From Ciona intestinalis (lineage: Eukaryota > Chordata > Ascidiacea > Phlebobranchia > Cionidae): DNA of 64,000 bases. The stretch covers positions 5,647,647 to 5,711,646 of the forward strand of contig NC_020167.2 of assembly GCF_000224145.3 (NCBI RefSeq), written 5' to 3'. The translations under genes and the position numbers were made by a program. Below, one piece after another: positions 57,901 through 64,000 of the stretch. Numbering within the stretch: position 1 is the stretch's first letter; each line of letters begins with the position of its first letter. Below the pieces are notes generated by a model, which was given only the letters and a program-made list of their open reading frames with translations, had not been told where the DNA came from and did not search any database.

Positions 57901-60900
57901 ATGATGTTAGGACTCACCAAGTGAGCTGAAGTTCTTAATCACGGTTCCAATCCTAACACCAGTGCATCCTTGTACCCTTGAGGCGTCGGTTGAAAGTCGT
58001 GTGCAAAGTGCGCCAGTGCTGTGTTTATGGTCGTCAAAGTATGCGATGTCCTGTCTCATCATGGCCTGGAAAGCCATCATGCGAAGTCGAACTGTGAGTT
58101 CCATGCCAGACTTGGCGAAAAGGGTCGCCTTGAAAAAAGAACATGTGGACTTAAATATGTTAAAAAGCACGCAACAGACATGGTCATCTTATGAACACCA
58201 ATGTTACAAGGTCGTGATAAACTGTAAAACCGTATGAAGTTTGTATATTTTACTAACCAACCTCGCAACAGTAAGCAATAAAAGTGACGACTCCAACACC
58301 CACGAAAATAAGAGCGTACAAGACTGCTTTCGCCTTTTGTTCTTCAACGTCGGTCAGCGTAAATATGGTAAGAACCTCAGCGAACAAAATCGCATTCACC
58401 GGATCTGCGGCTCCAGCAATTGCAGCAAACACACACCCACCTGTAAAAATACTTGTGTATACAATATATATATGAATAATAATATATAATCATTAGCTTT
58501 AGTGAATTTAAACTGATAAATGCTGTTTTAAATATTGTACTCAATGATCCAAAGCGGAGATATGTTATCAAAACACGTATCTACAATTTTATATTTTAAA
58601 ACGTGAAGTGAATTTATTAACATTATTAACACTAAGTTTCTAACCTGCCATGTAATACCACTCTGGCTGGTTCAACTTAAGAATTCTTCCAAATCCAACA
58701 TCTGGGATGTCCTCTTCCTCTTCGTCGTCTTTGCTCTCGACTTCGTGTCCAATTCCGTTGACTTGTTTGCTGTTGGATCGTTGTGAGTAAGTCTTCGCAA
58801 GCGTCATTGAACCCCTTCTGTTCATAAGACTCGATACAGATGAGCCGGACATCGTGCGGGATCTTCGTCTTTGTTGTGCGTCGGAAGAAAACTGGACTTC
58901 TGTAAGATTTATTAACCAGTTTTAACTTTAGCTTTAACTGTAGCTGAACTTAAACGAATTGCACAAACTCTATAGCAAATTTGAAAGGTGTTTTTTCAAC
59001 AAGACAATATCACAAATAAGTTGGATTGCAATGCTAACCGGGAATATCCGTTTCAATCAGTTCATCTGGATCCGGGAGTTTTTCGTTTTCCTCCTCCTTT
59101 TCTCTTCCTGCTTGCATGTTAATGAGGTTGCTGTAAACTCCGTCTTTGATCTTGAGGAGTTCTTCATGACTTCCTTCTTCTTTCAGCAATCCCTCGTGAA
59201 AAGCAAAGATTTTATCAGCACTTCGTATGGTTGACAACCGGTGTGCCACAACCACTGTAGTGCGACCTGTAAGGAGAAGTTTACATGGTATATAGAAATA
59301 ACATAGATGCAGAACACGTCGTGCACATATACATGATATATCAATGCACATATTATGACTTAAAATCTAAAATACGACAGAATAAGATGCTTACCTGCAG
59401 ATGCTTTTTCCAGTGCTTGTTGAACGATCGATTCACTTTTTGTATCGAGAGCGGACGTTGCTTCGTCCAGCAGAAGAACCTTCGGATTCCGTACGATGGC
59501 GCGAGCTATAGCAATCCTCTGCTTTTGTCCTCCGCTCATTTGACCACCTCTTTCGCCAACTAACGTTTCAAATTTCTAAAACAAATAAAATATTAGTAAA
59601 TTAGAATACACGGTTTTCCAAGTATGACTATGTTAGGTTTCCAATTCTTTTGCTATTTAATTTGATCTTCGCTTAACCTTACATTGGGTAGCTTCATGAT
59701 GAAGTTGTATGCGTTTGCTTGTCGGGCTGCTTGCTCGATTTCCCTGTCAGTTACTCCTTCGCGCCCCCAGCGGATATTCTCAGCAATAGTAGTAGCGAAC
59801 AGCACAGGCTCTTGAGCGACGACCCCGATAAGTTCCCGCAGTTTTCGAACGTTAACGTCCGTCACGTTTTTTCCGCCAACGGTGACTGAACCTTCCTATA
59901 AATTAATCAACACAAACATTTGTAATTAACAGAATAAATGAATGAAAACAGTGTAATACAAAAGAATGTCAAGATATAAAATTTGTGAAACAGTTTTACA
60001 TAAACCGCAGACAAATGTGTTAACTGATAACTTGTTTTTCACTTAACAGTGATTTCACAACACTTTTATACTTGATTATTCAATTATTAGTTTAGTTATT
60101 TACCTGTACGTCATAAAATCGTTGTACAAGTTGAATGATCGTGCTTTTCCCGCATCCACTTTGCCCAACAAGCGCAACCGTCTTACCATGTTCAATAGAT
60201 AAGGATACTCCCTTCAGAACCTAATTAAAATTAACAAAGCTTTTTTATCTATACATTTATTTAGTTATGTGCCTATTCATCGGGTTTTATAATATATAGA
60301 GTAAGATGGGGCACCTTTAGCACATAATATCCTGATCGTGTTTAAAAAAAATTAACAACGGTATTTGGGAATCGTGGGGATAAGGTTTTATAGTTTTTTT
60401 GTTTACTATCAAATGGGACAAGAAAATAGAATGAAAAAGGTTTCCCAACTGCCCCCACCCTACTGTATTAAATACCCGGTGTTGGTATACTAAGTTAAAG
60501 ATGGCAGCCAAGGCGTCTTTTTTCCCTCTTCCTCTCTCGTTCATTATCTCACTCTCACCTGCGTATCTGGACGTGACGGATAGGTAAATTTAACGTCCTT
60601 CAGTTGTACGGATCCATCTTCAGGGTTGGGATTTTCTCCTTTGTCAGAAAAGATGTCAATAGTTGGAATGCGGTCAATCACGCTGAAGATGCTTGCACCT
60701 GCAGCCTTAGCGCCAGCGAACGACTCGAAATAGCTGCCAGCCTGGAACCGAAAGATTACGTAATAGAAATCGCAATAAACCATATTCGAAGTAACAAAAA
60801 CGTGTTTTTAACGTTTATTAAAAAGAAATGGTGGAATGATGACGTCATGAATTGGAAGCCTCAATACAAAGCTGCGGTCTAATATGTATAACAGATTTTG

Positions 60901-63248
60901 TAACAACGAATTCACTATTTATTAGTTAAAATACTTCAGACAAAAAACCTTACCGTTCCAAGTGCAAACGCCGCAATGAGAATGTTGAAGAACGTTGTCA
61001 TCATGTTTCCGACAGTAATTTCACCACTCAACACCAACGTGGTACCATACCAGAACGACAAACCGTATAAACCGAACATTGACATGTATAGAAGTCCAAT
61101 ACTAAAGCCAGACACGAAGCCACGCTTGATGCCAACGATTTTTGCGCTTCCAAGATTCCCAGCGTATCTGCGAAGAAATTTCAGATAGAGCATTATATAG
61201 ATTGTACTGATTAATAATACAAATATGTCTGCTTTATGTTTATTACTTTATCAGAAATGTGACTTCACGCTTTTAATCCTAACGTAAAAGAAATGGTAAA
61301 TTGTATTTCGTGAAAATAAGATAGTTTGGATTTTATTGATGTTCTGCAGTTTTATTAAAATGCTTATTAAATGTATTCTAGCAGTAAAGAATTTGGCCGA
61401 AAATAGCAAACCAAATTGTATTTTATTCCAAAAGTTGTTTCGTGAAATTTAAAAATGACCTTATTCGTTCAACTTTTGGGTATGTCTAAACTCTAAACTA
61501 TATCAAAACAACAAGAAAACTAAGAGTGACAATTTCAATGCTAACTGCAAGTGGGGTTCCATCGGGGCTTGAATAGCGAACAGACCATTCACCCACCATT
61601 TAGAAATATTACCCAAGCAATCAACTGGAACAACAAACAATCAGCAATTGTTTAAGAGAGCTGATAGGGCAAAAACACGGCGTGCAGGACATGCATCGTT
61701 CGTCTTAGAAAAATATACCTGCCCGCACTCGGGCGGGTATGCGTTTAAAACAGTAATGTGCATTTACACCTGCTGTTTCCAAACTGTACCTAAAACCATG
61801 TATTGCAAAAAAAATAGCAAAATGGGTTGTTATATTATAGCCCAACACCGAATAAGCGAACTGCCTTTTATGTATGATTTACAAACGTCTTTTTTAATAC
61901 ATTTTTAATCGAAGTTAAGATATCATGCATTTCGAATGTTTATCAATATTTATCTAGGTATTAAAATAAACAAACATATTTTAAATATTTTAAAAAAGAT
62001 TTAATGTCCCAATGCTCGGCTTAACCGCAAAATTGCTGCAAGGTTCATCAGCTATGAAGTTTAAGTTTAGAATCCGTTTATAAACGCTTCACTGAAACAG
62101 TCTAGTCATTGGTGGTATGACATACCTTCGCACTTGCACATTTTTTGTACTTCGTTTCAAAACTACCGCATACAAAAAGTTTTTTTTGGAGAACCATACT
62201 AGAACTATATAAGCGTTCGAATATTACAAACCCAAAATGTTAAATAAAAAACGCTAGTATTTTACTCGCAAGCAGATCGACTAGCAATGGACAATTAGAG
62301 GTTATTTTAACACATCAGTTCAAGTTGATGTTTGATCAATATGACCGTAACATATCGTCGCTTAAGCAGCCATAAAAGGCTATACGCCAAAACCACAGAA
62401 CATACAAAAAGTTTGCGAATCGGTTGCGCAACAGCCGACAAAATACTAAGTAAACACACTCAACAACGTTTCTCCCAGCAAAAGGCGATTTAACCATTCA
62501 AATATTTAAACACCGTTAACCTGTATTGTCGTAAAAACATATGAACTCCATCAGGTCAATATTTTATCGCGGGAAATATTTCTATTTTTAACCATCTTAA
62601 TTTTTACGATGGGTGGATGACATATTGATTGCATATGCTGGCAGCAAGGTGCTCTTAGAACTGAGAAAAAAATAATAAATACCAATAAATTTACATAAAT
62701 CTGATAACTCGTTAGCTGGCACGAGGTGCATGAAACAGAACACCTGCGGTATGGCGACTGTCGTTGCCTTGTCGCGCGTAAATTAAGCAAGTAACTGGAC
62801 ATAGAAATTACCTTTCAACTTCCTTCTGTTGACACCCGAAAGAAACCACGGTTCTCACAGCTGATATCGCTTCTTCTGCGATCGACCCAGCCTTAGCATA
62901 TGCTGCTAGTTCTTTCTTGGTGTATATCCCAGTGAGCTGAAAATATAGCACGTTGTATTACTAATACTAATGTGATTAACGAATATTTACAAAACTCAGT
63001 TTACATTTACAAGAGCATATAGGAATATAGCAGATACAATTTAAAATCATCATTAAATATATTTTTGTGAAATTACCGTGAACATAAGCGTTGATGACAC
63101 CCCTAGTAATGGAGAGACTGCCAGTGACACCAACGCCAGTTTCCAAGCGTACACGATGCCGATTATGAGACCACTTAATCCCATGCTGAGGTACTGGGTT
63201 GTAAGAGAAACTTTTTCATCAATCCCGTCTTTGATCTTCTTAACGTCA
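54932..63248 (-). CDS. ABCB1: P-glycoprotein-like full ABC transporter (ABCB1 family), copy 2, 5' end off the window
   Basis: Exons equivalent to 5-25 of copy 1: 63077-63248, 62812-62936, 60954-61167, 60559-60741, 60104-60220, 59683-59895, 59395-59575, 59039-59266, 58645-58899, 58262-58440, 57918-58128, 57650-57799, 57421-57526, 57112-57252, 56473-56629, 56202-56399, 56031-56143, 55761-55854, 55510-55656, 55155-55324, 54932-54998. Every exon has the same length and phase as in copy 1 except the linker exon, 255 against 246 bp. All are open, giving about 1140 codons. Both NBDs keep [27 protein letters not shown] and AHRLST. Differences from copy 1 are conservative ([15 protein letters not shown] against [15 protein letters not shown]). 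Exons 1-4 should lie beyond the right edge. It is a tail-to-tail paralogue of copy 1; likely a plasma-membrane efflux pump with unknown substrate. Confidence 0.95.
56640..57111. other. Enlarged intron of ABCB copy 2
   Basis: This intron (between the exons at 56473 and 57112) is about 480 bp, while the equivalent in copy 1 is 65 bp. The extra DNA contains a pyrimidine-rich stretch but no recognised repeat or exon. Confidence 0.45.
60295..60468 (+). mobile_element. Miniature element copy, forward, in ABCB copy 2 intron 8
   Basis: It runs from TATAGAGTAAGATGGGGCAC to ACTGCCCCCACCCTACTGTA, with a small deletion after CATAATATCC. The equivalent copy 1 intron (46406-46551) has no element. Confidence 0.85.
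61168..62811. other. Large intron 6 of ABCB copy 2, nothing recognised
   Basis: 1.64 kb against 350 bp in copy 1. No exon, element copy or repeat family was identified. A plus frame of 86 codons at 61648 shows no motif. Confidence 0.45.
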
Positions 63249-63283
63249 CTGTATAGGAAAAGGTATAGGTCGTGTAAAGGTAT

Positions 63284-63485
63284 TATATAGTAGGATGGGG
63301 GAAGATGGGACACCTTTTCATTCTATTTTCTCTTACATTTTGGTAGTAAACAAAGAATATTTAAAGAATTATAAAACCTTGTCCTCGCGACTTTCATAGA
63401 CCATTGTTATTTGTTTAAAACACGACCAGGGTATTTATATATTTTGTGCTAAAGGTGTCCCATCTTCCCCCACCCCACTATATAT
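63284..63485 (-). mobile_element. Miniature element copy, reverse, near-consensus
   Basis: It runs from TATAGTAGGATGGGGGAAGA to CATCTTCCCCCACCCCACTA followed by TATATA. It is a full-length, well-preserved copy in intron 4 of ABCB copy 2. The equivalent intron of copy 1 (44691-44997) lacks it. Confidence 0.9.
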
Positions 63486-64000
63486 AAAGTTTATAAGTTA
63501 GAAATGTAGGGTAACTGCTACCAGTAATAACAACTATGGTTCCAGGAAGGCTTTATATGATTTAGTGTAGAAGAATAAACCGATTAGTTTCACCTTGCAC
63601 CGGTCCAATATATTTCGTTGTACTGAAGTGACAATGTGGGAAAAACTATGTTAAAGGTTACCGTCACCTTGCAGCAATACTAGGCAACGCGTGGTCGGCA
63701 AGGGAACGGTATATTCAAGCGATCACAACAAAGAAATATATGAGGCAATAAAACAATTGTAAAACAGAAGAATAAAACCGTGGCAAATATTTGACGATAT
63801 TGAATCGCTGAAAGGAGATCGTTAACCAAAAATTAGGATTTAAAATAGAAGTATCGAGTAAAAGGCATCGAGTACGTGCAATTAGGGAGGTGCAAAAAAT
63901 AAAACCGTTTGCACTGGGGCACAAAATGCAAACATTTAACAATTAAAGACGAATATTGTTTTTTGTGTGTGTCTATGATATAAACATAAACATATGCATA
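63486..64000. other. Probable intron of ABCB copy 2
   Basis: No exon recognised. The next upstream exon (equivalent to exon 4 of copy 1) is expected beyond the window edge. Confidence 0.4.

Overview
This is animal nuclear DNA. It is AT-rich, the genes are split by short GT-AG introns, there are no bacterial operons, and a miniature inverted-repeat element recurs every few kilobases. The element, the compact introns and the gene content together suggest an ascidian, most likely Ciona; the species is inference from recall, not from a search.

Layout. From 1 to about 32 kb the window is mostly non-coding DNA with many element copies and a few isolated minus-strand exons. One is a 689-bp exon at 2930-3618 of an unidentified gene. 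Others at 16.3-26.1 kb belong to a gene whose two-exon PH domain resembles the ARHGAP22/24/25 (FilGAP) Rho-GAP group. It has two phase-compatible first exons, 25173-26065 and 18355-18641, about 7 kb apart. A weak candidate exon lies at 30916-31276.

From 32.9 to 42.8 kb two complete minus-strand genes can be assembled exon by exon. One is an AASDH-type protein (adenylation domain, carrier domain and PQQ-type beta-propeller; 7 exons, 1166 aa). The other is an alkaline ceramidase (6 exons, 267 aa) with the expected Ser/His/Asp/His/His site.

From 43.6 to 64 kb there are two P-glycoprotein-like full ABCB transporters arranged tail to tail. The plus-strand copy (43.6-53.3 kb, 25 exons) collapses to a clean 1309-aa reading frame only if a duplicated segment next to a 50-N gap is skipped. 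That duplication (45863-47458 against 47509-49155) looks like an unmerged allele rather than biology. The minus-strand copy (54.9-63.2 kb) has matching exons 5-25 and runs off the right edge. Element insertions differ between the two copies, so they post-date the gene duplication.

The genes do not form one pathway. Their roles are inferred from family knowledge: lipid/ceramide turnover (ceramidase), acyl or amino-acid adenylation (AASDH), xenobiotic or lipid efflux (ABCB pair) and Rho signalling (PH/GAP-like gene). I found no CRISPR array, rRNA or convincing tRNA, and no clearly new biological system. The most unusual features are the inverted ABCB pair, the false-duplication block and the dense miniature element family.
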